DNA of 64,000 nucleotides, from NCBI GenBank assembly GCA_037190145.1, contig JBBCJU010000002.1, positions 248,001 through 312,000 of the forward strand, read 5' to 3'. This DNA comes from 55-13 sp037190145. Its GTDB lineage: Bacteria > Armatimonadota > Fimbriimonadia > Fimbriimonadales > Fimbriimonadaceae. The notes under the pieces were generated by a model. It ran no database searches. It saw only the letters and a list, made by a program, of their open reading frames with translations, and had not been told where the DNA came from. A program made the position numbers and the translations under genes. This document shows, piece after piece, positions 32,049 through 41,480 of the stretch. Position 1 is the first letter of the stretch; each line of letters begins with the position of its first letter.

Positions 32049-34025
32049 CTAGGGAGTGATTTGGAGAATGGCAACTCCGAATGGCTGCAACTCTAGTGAA
32101 CTTGAGATGGGAGCTTTTGTAAGGAGATCAACCGCCTTATAGCCGTTAATGTCCACAAGTTGAGCTACCTTTCCGTGGTTTAGAAGGAAGAGAAGATTTC
32201 CACGTTTTACGGCCTCTACTCCTTCGATAGACTGACCAATCGTGCTAGATACGCCTGCCTCAGTCAGGAAGGATTCCAAAGCTGCTTGCAAACCTTCTGC
32301 TTCCATCCATGTCCCGTGATAAAAAGCTCGCCCCTTACGTGTTAGGGCGGGTTCACCGGCATAGAAATCCTCACCGTAGGTTGCAATGGCCTCCGCGCCC
32401 TCTAACTGAATCCGGTCACAAAGTTTTCCGCATGGATAGGAGGTTCCACCAAGTTGAACTGTGTTTTGTTCTTCCGGGGACAGCGCGTCAGTCTCTTCAA
32501 CCCAGATTCCTAGCAGATCGGCAAGGGGCCCTGGGTAACCGTTTTCGAACGCTCGGTCTGTTTCGTCTACAATTCCGCTAAAAGTGGTGGTCAAGAAATA
32601 GCCCCCTGCTTCCACAAAGCGCGTTATGTTTGCCGCAAAGCCTGGCTTTACCATTTTGAGCATTGGCGCAATGACCGCAGAATAGCCCGATAAGTCAGCT
32701 TCTGGAGACACGACATCTACGGTTATGCCAAGACTGAAGAGTGCCCGGAAGTAGTCTAGGAAGATGTCGCAATACTTGGCCATGATAGACGGCCCGCTGG
32801 AATATTCAACTGCCCACCAGTTCTCCCAGTCGAACAGTAATGCAACTTTTGACTCTACTTTCGTGCCTACTGTTTGAGTGCCCAGCGAAGCAAGTTCTTT
32901 CCCAAGCGTAGCAACCTCTTGAAACACACGCGCATCTTCGCGCGCAGCATGCTCTACAACGGCACCATGAAACATTTCCTGGGCTCCTGGTGACCGTCGC
33001 CACTGGAAATACATAATGGCATCGGCTCCATGAGCCATGGCTTGGTAAGACCAAAGCCGCATGATCCCTGGGCGCTTCAGTGAATTGAAAGCCTGCCAGT
33101 TTTGCTGAGATGGAGTTTGTTCCATCAACATCCAGGGTTCTCCCTCTTTGAGCCCTCTCATCAGCGAGTGACGGAAAGCTATGTCTGCTGGCTCGGCATT
33201 TCGCGCAGGATAGCTGTCCCAAGAAATGATGTCCATCTCTTTGGCCCACTTATGGTAGTCCAATGCTTTGAACGTTCCCATCATGTTTGTGGTGATGGGT
33301 ATGTCGGGGGTGATCTCACGCAGCACTTCAATCTCTGCCTTGCAGCAGTTTAAGATCGCATCGGACTGGAATCGATCGTAGTCGATCAATAGTCCTTGAA
33401 AGTTCCTTTGGGCTTTATCTTGAGGAGCTTCTATCTGGCTCCAGTCCGTATAAGTCTGGCCCCAGAAAGCCATGTTCCAGCGGTGGTTTACTTCATCCAA
33501 GCTTCCGTATCTGTGTTGTAACCATGTTCTGAACTCCGCCGAACAAGCATCGCAATAACATGGATTCCCGTACTCATTGGAAACATGCCACAGTAGAACC
33601 GCAGGGTGGTGCCCATAACGGTCTGCCATTGCGCGGGTTAAGTTGGTAGAAAGCCTGCGGAAGTTCTCTGAGCAAGGGCAAAAAGTATGTCGACTGCCAT
33701 GACGTCGTTTGATGCCATCTTGATCGGTACGTAGAATATCCGGATATTTTTGGTCAACCCATGGGGGAGTGGCAGCAGTGGCCGTGGCAAGGCAAACTCG
33801 GATACTGTTTGCGTGCAGTTTCTCAATGACCTTATCTAGCCAAGAAAAGTCCCAAGTCTCTTCATCTTTTTGAATGTTTCCCCAGCCGAAAACGGGGAGC
33901 GTTGCGATATTGACGCCCGCCTTTTTCATCAATTCCATATCTTGATCCCATACGGATTCGGGCCATTGTTCTGGGTTGTAGTCTCCGCCGTGGAGGACGT
34001 AAGGGAAATCTAGTCTAGGCATCAC
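32049..34025 (-). CDS. beta-galactosidase (GH42)
   Basis: A 658-aa cytoplasmic glycosidase without signal peptide, hydrolysing terminal beta-galactosides. The family start G-G-D-Y-N-P-E-Q-W appears at residue 13. Acid/base Glu lies in W-H-V-S-N-E-Y-G and the nucleophile in W-M-L-M-E-Q-T-P-S. A Cys cluster C-Y-C-D-A-C (about residue 158) with C-P-C upstream matches the zinc site of GH42. The C-terminal flavodoxin-like trimerisation domain follows (V-A-L-L-F-D-W-E-N). Divergent from the oxidoreductase gene and upstream of the lacI operon. Confidence 0.95.
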   Translation of the reverse strand: MMPRLDFPYVLHGGDYNPEQWPESVWDQDMELMKKAGVNIATLPVFGWGNIQKDEETWDFSWLDKVIEKLHANSIRVCLATATAATPPWVDQKYPDILRTDQDGIKRRHGSRHTFCPCSENFRRLSTNLTRAMADRYGHHPAVLLWHVSNEYGNPCYCDACSAEFRTWLQHRYGSLDEVNHRWNMAFWGQTYTDWSQIEAPQDKAQRNFQGLLIDYDRFQSDAILNCCKAEIEVLREITPDIPITTNMMGTFKALDYHKWAKEMDIISWDSYPARNAEPADIAFRHSLMRGLKEGEPWMLMEQTPSQQNWQAFNSLKRPGIMRLWSYQAMAHGADAIMYFQWRRSPGAQEMFHGAVVEHAAREDARVFQEVATLGKELASLGTQTVGTKVESKVALLFDWENWWAVEYSSGPSIMAKYCDIFLDYFRALFSLGITVDVVSPEADLSGYSAVIAPMLKMVKPGFAANITRFVEAGGYFLTTTFSGIVDETDRAFENGYPGPLADLLGIWVEETDALSPEEQNTVQLGGTSYPCGKLCDRIQLEGAEAIATYGEDFYAGEPALTRKGRAFYHGTWMEAEGLQAALESFLTEAGVSSTIGQSIEGVEAVKRGNLLFLLNHGKVAQLVDINGYKAVDLLTKAPISSSLELQPFGVAILQITP

Positions 34026-34236
34026 CCGCTAAGTTATTCGCACGGTAAACCGGATTGCAAGGTCTTGGGCCACCAACCGTAGAATTAGGTTCGATTGGTT
34101 TTGACTTTGCGTAAGGGGGGGGCCCGGAGCAGCGTGATTTTCCCGAGCTATGGCGGTCAAAAGGGCAGTTGGAAAGATTCTAGACAAACAAGCCTTCAAA
34201 TAAGCTAAGGTTGTTTGACGGTAAAGCGAGACTATC

Positions 34237-35583
34237 ATGGCCGATACATCATCCTCAAATCCTTCTAGACGCGACGTTTTGCGTGGAGCTGTGGCAACTG
34301 CTGCGGTTGGCGCTCTGGCTCCCTTAGCAAGCGCTGTGGAATCCCCCTCATGGAAGCGCATGAGTCAATCTCCTAATGATAAATTAGTTATTGGATTGAT
34401 TGCATGTGGAGGGATGGGGGCCTCCAATATGCGCAACCTCATGAAGTTTAACGATGTGGAAGTTGCGGCCCTTTGTGATGTGGATTCCAGGCGCATCGGA
34501 GGCGACTTCAAGGCGGTTAAGGATAAGTATGGAAAGGATCCTGCCGTTTATTCTGACTATCGGAAAATCCTTGACCGGAAGGACATTGACGCCGTCATTG
34601 TAGGAAGTCCAGATCACTGGCATGCCCTGCACTTTATTCATGCTTGCGAAGCGGGGAAGGACAGTTATTGCGAAAAGCCACTTTCCCATAATCTGGTTGA
34701 GGCGGTGAGCATGGCCGGCGCGCAACAGAGATTCAAACGCGTTGTTCAAGTCGGTACTTGGCAAAGAAGCTCGAAGGAGTTCACGGATGCCATTAACTAT
34801 GTGCGTTCTGGCAAGTTAGGCAAAGTTGTGAAATGCCATTGTTGGATTACAGACAGTTTTCGAGCTGGTAAGCAGCAGACCAAAGCGGTTCCCAGCGAAC
34901 TTGATTACCAAACTTGGGTAGGTCCTGCTAGGTTTGAGCCGTACCAAGAGAATCGATGCCATTGGAACTGGAGATGGTTCTGGAACTATGGCGGAGGGAT
35001 GACAACTGACTGGGGTGTTCATATGATGGACATTGCCTTGTTGGGGATGAGCAAAGACCAAGATTTGGTTATGCCTACTCACGTAAGTGCGTACGGCGGC
35101 AAATGGTCGCTGTTGGACGATGACCGCACTGCGCCAGACGTTACCGAGGCCATTTATCACTTTAATGATCCCCATCCCTGGGTTATGACTTGGACGGTTT
35201 GCCGAGCTATGCCGGGGTTGCCGGGACACGGCACAGAGTTCCACAGTGAAGATGGGCGGGTGGTAAGAGTGTGGCGAGGTGGATGGTCGATTATCGGGGC
35301 AGATGGCAAGGAGCTACCGAAAGAGGAGTCGCCAGCCGTTGGAGACCACTGGCGGGATTTTGTGGACTGTGTCAAGACTCGGTCGACACCAAGGGCTGAT
35401 CTGAGGTCGGTAGCACAATCAACGATTGTTTGCCATCTAGCCAATATTGCACTTGTCTCCGAAAAGCAAGTTCGCTGGGACAATGCCAAATGGGATGTCG
35501 TCAACCGTGAGGCAAAGTCTGTTGAGCCTTATCGAAGAGAGTATCGAAAACCGTATAGGCTGCCAATGTACAAACCGAATTAG
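34237..35583 (+). CDS. Tat-exported Gfo/Idh/MocA oxidoreductase
   Basis: A 448-aa NAD(P)-dependent oxidoreductase acting on sugars or sugar acids. The N-terminus has the twin-arginine motif S-R-R-D-V-L-R-G followed by A-V-A-T-A-A-V-G-A-L-A-P-L-A, so it is folded with cofactor and exported. Rossmann segment V-I-G-L-I-A-C-G-G-M-G (slightly altered glycine motif), D-V-D, then S-P-D-H-W-H-A and the catalytic E-K-P-L-S. The C-terminal domain has W-G-V-H-M-M-D-I-A. This subgroup with a Tat signal is widespread in Planctomycetes and relatives. An intrinsic terminator follows. Confidence 0.92.
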   Translation: MADTSSSNPSRRDVLRGAVATAAVGALAPLASAVESPSWKRMSQSPNDKLVIGLIACGGMGASNMRNLMKFNDVEVAALCDVDSRRIGGDFKAVKDKYGKDPAVYSDYRKILDRKDIDAVIVGSPDHWHALHFIHACEAGKDSYCEKPLSHNLVEAVSMAGAQQRFKRVVQVGTWQRSSKEFTDAINYVRSGKLGKVVKCHCWITDSFRAGKQQTKAVPSELDYQTWVGPARFEPYQENRCHWNWRWFWNYGGGMTTDWGVHMMDIALLGMSKDQDLVMPTHVSAYGGKWSLLDDDRTAPDVTEAIYHFNDPHPWVMTWTVCRAMPGLPGHGTEFHSEDGRVVRVWRGGWSIIGADGKELPKEESPAVGDHWRDFVDCVKTRSTPRADLRSVAQSTIVCHLANIALVSEKQVRWDNAKWDVVNREAKSVEPYRREYRKPYRLPMYKPN

Positions 35584-35588
35584 GGATT

Positions 35589-35624
35589 AACTCAACTGCG
35601 ATGTTTAGCAGTCGAGTTGTTTTT
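35589..35624 (+). terminator. intrinsic terminator of oxidoreductase gene
   Basis: AACTCAACTGC (35589-35599) pairs with GCAGTCGAGTT (35608-35618) with one mismatch, followed by GTTTTTC. Confidence 0.75.
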
Positions 35625-35648
35625 CGCGAGTGTGCGCAAATGCTCTAA

Positions 35649-37793
35649 ATGTGGGCAATAATAGTCTTTATGATTATTTGTGCATTGATTGTATTAGCCG
35701 GTGTTTTGCCTAGCGCATCAGTAAGCATCGAGATTCCTCCCTCCAACTTGCGCAGTGCGTTACAGGAGATTGCGGCAAAGGGAGGTCCAAAGTGGGCCGT
35801 TGATGAGTCGCTTGCAAGCGAAATCGTGTACCTAAACATCAAAAAGATGCCTACGAGCGAACTGCAAGAGAACTTAGCAAGTGCGGTGGGTGGCACTTGG
35901 GTAAACCGTAGCGGTACAGATACGTTGATTCTTCCTGCGTGGTTAGCTCGGCGCCATGCGGAAGAGGCACTAAGCGAGCACTCAAAACAGATTCAAGAAG
36001 CTCTGGGACGAGTACCAGCTATGAAGCCGCTTTCTCGATCCTTTTTTGAGAGCTGGACTGCGCAGTTGGATGCAACTGTGGAAGAAATGAATGCTCACTA
36101 TATGCGCAACTACGATGCTTTCCATAAAGCGCGGATGCATCAGATAGCTCTGCTAGATCAAGGACCTGTAGGCAGACTCGTCCAAAAAATGATGGCTCAG
36201 TTTGACCCAAAGGAGCTTGCTCGTATCGAAATTGGGGGACAAGTATGTTACTCAGACAAGCCCAATGCGGTGGAAAGAAAGTTACCCTTTGATGTTCGGC
36301 CTCTACTATCTGGTTTTGAACAAGAACAGAGATTGCTGCTAGAAGTTTTGCCCAGCGCATACACACCTAATCTTAAGAACTACGAGGACAGGAGATTTTG
36401 GACTTTTGGTGCAAATCCCAAAGTGGATCGGGTTCTACTTGTCGTCAAGGTGTCTCGAGATTCACGCCTTCCAAGTTTCTTTCTGCGTTTGCTGGATGAA
36501 AATGGGGATGTAAAAGCTAGCACAAGAGCTAATTTGCCTGAGGTGCCTAGCTCGACCAATTCGTCTAGTTTAGAGTACACCACCAAGATCATTATCGGTG
36601 ATGGCATTAAACGGTGGTGGCACATGCGATCACTGCTCGGGTCTATATCCCTTTTCGATACTCAAACCACGACCCCACGTCTTGAAGCTCTAAAGCCTTA
36701 TCTACCTGAGCTCCTAAATCCTCAAAGAATTGACCCATCAAGCATTGCTTTGGCTCCTATTCTGACCGCTTACTCCAGCGTCACAACCAAGAATCTTGTA
36801 GTGCTTGTTCCTGATCGGGCAATTATGTGGAACTCGGTTGGAAAGAATGAAACAACAGTTCTCGAGTGGGAAACCTATCTTACAAATCGTTGCCGCCTTC
36901 TGAAAAACGAATCAGAGAGGACGATTGTTTGGCGACCTAGTAGGTATTCAGAGCAACGTTCAGAGAGAATGAACAGAAAATCGCTGGGCGAGTTGATTCG
37001 AAGTGTGCATGCCAACGGTGCGATTACCGTCGATGATGCTGCCAAGTACCTGGCTTCTGCCGGGTCAAGTTTGGCATTTGAAGTTACAAGCTATGACTAT
37101 CTAGCTTCGGGTTTTGGAGAAAACATTCAAGGCGACTACGAATCTAAGGCCTTGACGAGTTGGTACTGCCGGGGTGTCTTACGCTTTTTAGGAGCCCTTT
37201 CTTCTACTCAAAGGAAATCTTTACTAGAAGGTGGTGAACTGTCGTTAAGTCAGCTGGGGCCTCGGGCAAGGGCAGATCTGAATCGTTTAGTTTTTGACGA
37301 AGACACTATTGAAAGCTTATTCAAACCTTGGATAATTGACCAAACTGTCGATGAGGTGTTAGGCAAAGCCAATCAGATTGCTTGGGAAAGGTTGCCGAAC
37401 GGAATAAGAGATGGAAAACTCCAGTGCATTCGATCGATTGAACCACTCATCCTTACGGCTGAAGGACCAGAGCCATTCTTGACATCTTTTACCACCGAGT
37501 GGTTTGGCAGGCAAATGGTTGAGTGGCAAAGCGAGCGTCCGGGGACACGTGATCTCACTCACCATTTGGCTAGGGCAAATGTGTATCACCTGAAATTTAT
37601 CTTTGGTGACCAAGTAGAAGGGAACATAAAGTTGGGCGAGATTATTCCTGAGTCGCGTGCCGTTATTCGAGATGTAGATGACCTTCCTCAGGATGTTAGG
37701 CAAAAGGTCAGAGCGGCCATGGCAAAGGAGCAGGAAAGGCTTAGAGGGATCCAAGATAAGTCTAGTGCTGGACAAAGGACACCGCCGCGCTAA
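35649..37793 (+). CDS. large exported protein with secretin-N/STN-like N-terminus
   Basis: A 714-aa protein of unknown function. A hydrophobic signal (I-I-V-F-M-I-I-C-A-L-I-V-L-A-G-V-L) is followed at about residues 26-95 by a pattern like the STN/secretin N0 fold: S-I-E-I-P-P-S-N-L-R-S-A-L-Q-E-I-A, I-V-Y-L-N-I-K-K-M-P-T-S-E-L and T-D-T-L-I-L-P. In secretins and TonB receptors this fold docks partners. The remaining 600 residues match nothing I know and contain no secretin channel. C-terminus Lys/Glu/Arg-rich. The window's pseudopilins make a link to a secretion system worth testing. Confidence 0.6.
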   Translation: MWAIIVFMIICALIVLAGVLPSASVSIEIPPSNLRSALQEIAAKGGPKWAVDESLASEIVYLNIKKMPTSELQENLASAVGGTWVNRSGTDTLILPAWLARRHAEEALSEHSKQIQEALGRVPAMKPLSRSFFESWTAQLDATVEEMNAHYMRNYDAFHKARMHQIALLDQGPVGRLVQKMMAQFDPKELARIEIGGQVCYSDKPNAVERKLPFDVRPLLSGFEQEQRLLLEVLPSAYTPNLKNYEDRRFWTFGANPKVDRVLLVVKVSRDSRLPSFFLRLLDENGDVKASTRANLPEVPSSTNSSSLEYTTKIIIGDGIKRWWHMRSLLGSISLFDTQTTTPRLEALKPYLPELLNPQRIDPSSIALAPILTAYSSVTTKNLVVLVPDRAIMWNSVGKNETTVLEWETYLTNRCRLLKNESERTIVWRPSRYSEQRSERMNRKSLGELIRSVHANGAITVDDAAKYLASAGSSLAFEVTSYDYLASGFGENIQGDYESKALTSWYCRGVLRFLGALSSTQRKSLLEGGELSLSQLGPRARADLNRLVFDEDTIESLFKPWIIDQTVDEVLGKANQIAWERLPNGIRDGKLQCIRSIEPLILTAEGPEPFLTSFTTEWFGRQMVEWQSERPGTRDLTHHLARANVYHLKFIFGDQVEGNIKLGEIIPESRAVIRDVDDLPQDVRQKVRAAMAKEQERLRGIQDKSSAGQRTPPR

Positions 37794-38245
37794 CGACTGA
37801 TGCTAGGGGCTTGTGTCGACTCTAGGATTGCAGCAATTTCGTCAGGCAACTTATCGACCCAAAGAAGTTGCACTTCTTTAGGTAAGCGGCCTTCTTCTTT
37901 TTCGTCTCGAAAATAGTTAAACATAGCTCTATCAGTGAAGACTGCAGTCTTGTTTTGAGCCTTCGCTAGCAGCAAGAAATAGAGATCGGAGCGTACTTTG
38001 TAGATTTTAGAGGGGGCATTCTTTCCATGCGCAGACCCCGTGTGAATCGTTGCCACTGAGCTTTGCTCTGCAGATACGGCAGGGAACGTATAAGACCCTC
38101 CTGAAGTGAGCTTTACCCGTAGGCGGGTGTGGGGCACTCCAAGCTTTCCCGACAACCAAGTTTCTGAAATCCAAACCTGCACCAGGTTTTGAGGGTTTTG
38201 ATCTGCCACAGAACAAATTGTAGTCCGTGACAGATCAATCTGCAA
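37790..38245 (-). CDS. protein of unknown function behind pseudopilin pair 4
   Basis: Not recognised. The frame extends upstream to 38413 but overlaps the lipoprotein gene there, so a start after 38253 is more plausible: TTG at 38245 (L/M-Q-I-D-L-S-R-T-T) or a GTG further in (M-A-D-Q-N-P-Q). The product of about 150 aa has a compact pattern W-I-S-E-T-W-L-S-G-K-L-G-V-P and a D-L-Y-F-L-L-L-A strand-helix, ending in a basic tail. No signal peptide. It starts 7 bp after the lipoprotein stop, so the three genes likely form one operon. Confidence 0.5.
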   Translation of the reverse strand: MQIDLSRTTICSVADQNPQNLVQVWISETWLSGKLGVPHTRLRVKLTSGGSYTFPAVSAEQSSVATIHTGSAHGKNAPSKIYKVRSDLYFLLLAKAQNKTAVFTDRAMFNYFRDEKEEGRLPKEVQLLWVDKLPDEIAAILESTQAPSISR

Positions 38246-38252
38246 GTGTAAA

Positions 38253-38447
38253 TCAGTTGTTCGAAGGCGTCTGCATTGGTTGAGTACTTGGAGTTGAGGA
38301 CCCACCGGTTGCAGGTGCTGGGCTAGATGGAGCTGAGACTCCTGCCGGAGCTGGCTTATTAGCATCACCGTAATCAGGTTCGCTGGAGCAACCTGTAAAC
38401 ATGTAGATGCCAAAACATAACACTGCTACTTTTGATATTGTCTTCAT
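38253..38447 (-). CDS. small lipoprotein partner of pseudopilin, pair 4
   Basis: A 64-aa lipoprotein. ATG at 38447 lies 2 bp after the pseudopilin TAA. An upstream in-frame GTG/ATG at 38468 would overlap it and lengthen the leader. Signal peptide K-T-I-S-K-V-A-V-L-C-F-G-I-Y-M-F-T-G-C, Cys about residue 19. The mature part is Pro/Ser/Ala-rich (P-A-P-A-G-V-S-A-P-S-S-P-A-P-A), low-complexity and probably extended, like the other partners. Confidence 0.8.
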   Translation of the reverse strand: MKTISKVAVLCFGIYMFTGCSSEPDYGDANKPAPAGVSAPSSPAPATGGSSTPSTQPMQTPSNN

Positions 38448-38449
38448 AA

Positions 38450-39295
38450 TTATTGCCCGTTTGGCCAAAATCTCTTAAATGCCCAAGTACCGTCAGATAG
38501 CTGCATTCTTTCCATAACCTTCCCTCGAAAGTCTTGTGCTTTTGCAGAGCCGTCAGCCGCAACATATGTCGTCATACCATTTGGATATGCACAACTACCA
38601 TGAACGCCGGTGGCTGAACCGATCGTTCGAGTTGTTGCAGTCGGCCCAGAGATTACACCTCCTCCCCAAACATTAGCTGCACCACCCCAAGCACCGCAGA
38701 AAACGAATGGAGTTGTAGATCCATATACACCTACCCACATATCGAATTGGCCTGATTCTGAAATCAGAACAGTGTTCGAAATGTCGGCAACAGCTGTTTG
38801 TGATAGGCTTGTGGATGGCAAAAAGTTATAGCCAGTCCCTGCTCCCATTATGCCGTCTGACTTAGTGTCACCTAATCCTCTCCAATTGGATACATAGGAA
38901 GTAGCAGTGGAACTTACCGCTTGGATACGAGGAAGCGTTCCCATATACAGAAGCCGATGCCAGTAAGCATTATCACCTGTAGGAGGCGAATATTTAGGAT
39001 TTAAGAAGATGCCCCAATTCTTAGTATAGGGTTGGCTAGCACCTTGCCATGACCACTCAGCATTGGACGCATCATCTCTCCAAGTCAGAGGGAATACATC
39101 ATCATAATCTGCACTATACATAATAGTGCCAAGACCAGTTTGCTTTAAATTGCTTAGAAGTGCTGAGTTTTTAGCCGCTGCCTTAGCTTGGGCAAAAACG
39201 GGAAAAAGGATAGCAGCTAGGATGGCAATAATTGCAATTACTACAAGTAGTTCAATTAATGTAAAAGCTGAGTAGCGACTTTTATTGTAATGCAT
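38450..39295 (-). CDS. pseudopilin, pair 4
   Basis: A 281-aa pseudopilin. Leader M-H-Y-N-K-S-R-Y-S-A|F-T-L-I-E-L-L with the spine, then Y-S-A-D-Y-D-D-V-F-P. Gly/Trp/Tyr-rich C-terminal domain with H-G-S-C-A-Y-P and Y-V-A-A-D-G-S-A-K-A-Q, a variant of the H-x9-D-G motif. First gene of the three-gene set with the lipoprotein and the unknown gene. Confidence 0.93.
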   Translation of the reverse strand: MHYNKSRYSAFTLIELLVVIAIIAILAAILFPVFAQAKAAAKNSALLSNLKQTGLGTIMYSADYDDVFPLTWRDDASNAEWSWQGASQPYTKNWGIFLNPKYSPPTGDNAYWHRLLYMGTLPRIQAVSSTATSYVSNWRGLGDTKSDGIMGAGTGYNFLPSTSLSQTAVADISNTVLISESGQFDMWVGVYGSTTPFVFCGAWGGAANVWGGGVISGPTATTRTIGSATGVHGSCAYPNGMTTYVAADGSAKAQDFRGKVMERMQLSDGTWAFKRFWPNGQ

Positions 39296-39500
39296 AGAAC
39301 CTCACATTTTTAATGATTAGCATTCTGTAGACTCTTAGTAAAAAGGATTTGTTCCTATACTATGAATTATTATCAAAATCAATTCTAAAATCAAATAAGG
39401 CAAAAAGTTTTCAATGTACTTTAAATTAATAAACGTCTAGGATAACTAATGACTCTTTATTTAAATGAACAAGTGTGGCTGTATGTGGTTGTTGGCAACG
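39296..39500. other. AT-rich promoter region of pseudopilin pair 4
   Basis: About 200 bp, strongly AT-rich (many runs of A/T, for example around 39355-39430). No gene seen. It separates the pseudopilin operon from the decayed IS element. Confidence 0.5.
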
Positions 39501-40590
39501 TGGTTTGCCCCAAATGTGAAGATGGCATAAGGTGAGTCCTCAGGTTCTAGGAAGAACCATGAAGAAATCTAGATTGTGCGAGGAGCAGGTCATTCGGATC
39601 TTGCAAGAAGCCCAGTCCCGCCATTGTTCGCAGGTTGAGGTTTGCCACAAGCACGGAGTGAGCCAGACACTTTTAACTTGTGGAAGAGCAAGTACTCGGG
39701 CATGGAGATGCGTGACGTCCGCCATCTCCGGGATCTGCGTTCCGACAATGCGCAGCTCAAACGCCTGTTGGCCGAACTTGATCTTGAGATTGATGCGATG
39801 AGTCTTTGTTCAGAAAAAACGGCTGGGCGTTCCCGAAGTCCGGCCCTCGGGGGCGCGACATCTGAAGGCCTTTGGCGTTACTGTCCGGCGCTCCTGTAGG
39901 ATTGTAAATCTGTCCACCTTTCGTACGAGCCAGCACTAACCAGGATGCGGCTTTCAAAGAGTGTCTGAGGTCCGTCTGGAAACCCAATATGGGTTACCGG
40001 GTGGTCGATGCTTTGGTCTGGTACGAGCTTTCACCTTTTAACGTCAAGCGAGTCCATCGGGTAGGAAGCAGGAGAAGTTGGGGCTGGTGAAGCGTTATCA
40101 TAAGAAGAGGACCGGTGATCCGGTTCCTCTGGGGGCAAGCGCTTCGAACGAGATCCGGTGCGTGGACTCTTTCTTAGAAGCGTGTATGAACGGAACCAAG
40201 CTCAAGATCCTGGCAGTGAAAGACGAATTCACCAAAAGATCTCTTGGTGCTGGAAGTGGCCGCGAGCTTTTAGTCACTGAGGGGCAGCCAGAGGAGCCCC
40301 ACAGCACCTTCGCTCAGACAATGTCTCTGAGTTTGTCTCCGGTGTCTGTCAGGTTTCGTGTCATACCCGGGTACTCAGGGAAGTTTCATCAAGCCGCGGA
40401 CTCCCTGGCAGAATGGTTATGCCAAATCTTTCGTCTTGTGTCTTTGGGTCGAGTGCTTGTGCGGAGAGAGCTTTCACAATCTGGCCGACGCTAACGTAAA
40501 TCTGGCCATGATCGTCGGCTTTACAACAAGGCATGGACCTTACTACCGGATCCGGTCCGTGCATTTTTGCTGATCCCACTTGGGGTTGGC
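39501..40590 (+). mobile_element. decayed IS3-family insertion sequence
   Basis: OrfA begins at ATG 39559 (M-K-K-S-R-L-C-E-E-Q-V-I-R-I-L-Q-E-A), then shifts frame near 39665-39690 to continue as W-K-S-K-Y-S-G-M-E-M-R-D-V-R-H-L-R-D. OrfB pieces occur in several frames: N-M-G-Y-R-V-V-D-A-L (about 39987), C-V-D-S-F-L-E-A (first Asp, 40162), S-D-N-V-S-E-F (second Asp motif, 40317) and P-R-T-P-W-Q-N-G-Y (40394). At least three frameshifts make it non-functional. Imperfect ends CCCCAAATGTGA (39509) and TCCCACTTGGGG (40574, inverted) mark likely terminal repeats. Nothing suggests recent movement. Confidence 0.8.
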
Positions 40591-40730
40591 CTTCTCTGCA
40601 TCTTCAAAAATGTCATGTTAACACAAAGGAAGAACTATTCTTAGAAGCCCCCCAAATAAAAGGCAAGTCTAGTTCAGCTGGGACGTAATCCGCAGTTTAT
40701 AAAGAAAGGACGTTGCGGCTTTTGGTCTGG

Positions 40731-41390
40731 TTACTCTAAGTCGAAGTGTCGGTCAGCGGGAGTCTGATTGTAATAGAACTTGTTGGGGTTCCAACGAGTC
40801 ACGTGAGTATCTAGCCAAGCGATGTTTGCCATCTTTGCGTGAACTGCATAGGGACGTCCCCAGCAATCCGTATCAGGTCCACTTGGTGCAAGTAAGAACT
40901 TTCCCTCGTCGCCGCAGTAGCTATTCAACACACTTGATTTGGCAACGGTAAAAAGAACTGTCTCTACTGGATAGGCAACGGCACTTTCGTTAACTGCAGA
41001 ATGACCATCGAAGTTGGAAAAATCAAAAGAGATATCAGTTAAATAGTCAGCGTTGTATCCAAAGTGACTTGTTCGCATTCCATTAGAATCGGACTCCTTT
41101 AGGTCACAGCCTGGACACAGCCATATATCTTTGTTTTTGACATATGGATCATTGAGATCATGCCAAATCTTGAAGTCGGTGTCTGTTGCATAGGCAGCAA
41201 GGATGTAGTTACCATCATAGTCGCCTCTGTACATTTCTAGGGCGGTGGCCAGATTCTTAATATTACTGCTGCAGGCCGTTGCTTTAGCTGCAGCTTTAGC
41301 ACTTGCAAAAACAGGAAAAAGGATCGCGGCTAAGATTGCGATGATGGCAATAACCACCAATAGCTCTATGAGGGTGAAGGCTCGCTGCAA
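40731..41390 (-). CDS. solitary pseudopilin
   Basis: A 219-aa pseudopilin, the shortest of six. Leader M-Q-R-A|F-T-L-I-E-L-L, spine ending F-A-S-A-K-A-A-A-K, then Y-R-G-D-Y-D-G (the second acidic pair is reduced). The C-terminal V-H-A-K-M-A-N-I-A-W-L-D-T-H is the H-x9-D motif with T in place of G. Unlike the other five, no small partner gene follows. The region downstream (40590-40730) contains no signal-peptide ORF. The decayed IS3-family element lies beyond, so partner loss by insertion is possible. Confidence 0.9.
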   Translation of the reverse strand: MQRAFTLIELLVVIAIIAILAAILFPVFASAKAAAKATACSSNIKNLATALEMYRGDYDGNYILAAYATDTDFKIWHDLNDPYVKNKDIWLCPGCDLKESDSNGMRTSHFGYNADYLTDISFDFSNFDGHSAVNESAVAYPVETVLFTVAKSSVLNSYCGDEGKFLLAPSGPDTDCWGRPYAVHAKMANIAWLDTHVTRWNPNKFYYNQTPADRHFDLE

Positions 41391-41428
41391 GATAATATTA
41401 CTTTACCGTGGTCTTCCATCAGAACGTA

Positions 41429-41460
41429 AAACGGGAGTTGAGATATCTCAACTCCCGTTT
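41429..41460 (-). terminator. 32-bp perfect palindrome, ABC operon terminator
   Basis: AAACGGGAGTTGAGAT followed by ATCTCAACTCCCGTTT (41429-41460), without mismatch. It lies 20 bp after the stop of the substrate-binding protein gene, with TTTTACG following on the minus strand. It also precedes the solitary pseudopilin. Confidence 0.85.
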
Positions 41461-41480
41461 ATTTACGAGGCAGTTTTCTC

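Noticed and set aside
38246..38413. N-terminal extension of the unknown gene at 37790 over the lipoprotein gene
   Set aside because: The region is already coding in another frame with a clear signal peptide and lipobox, and its translation (Gln/Leu-rich) looks like a frame shadow.
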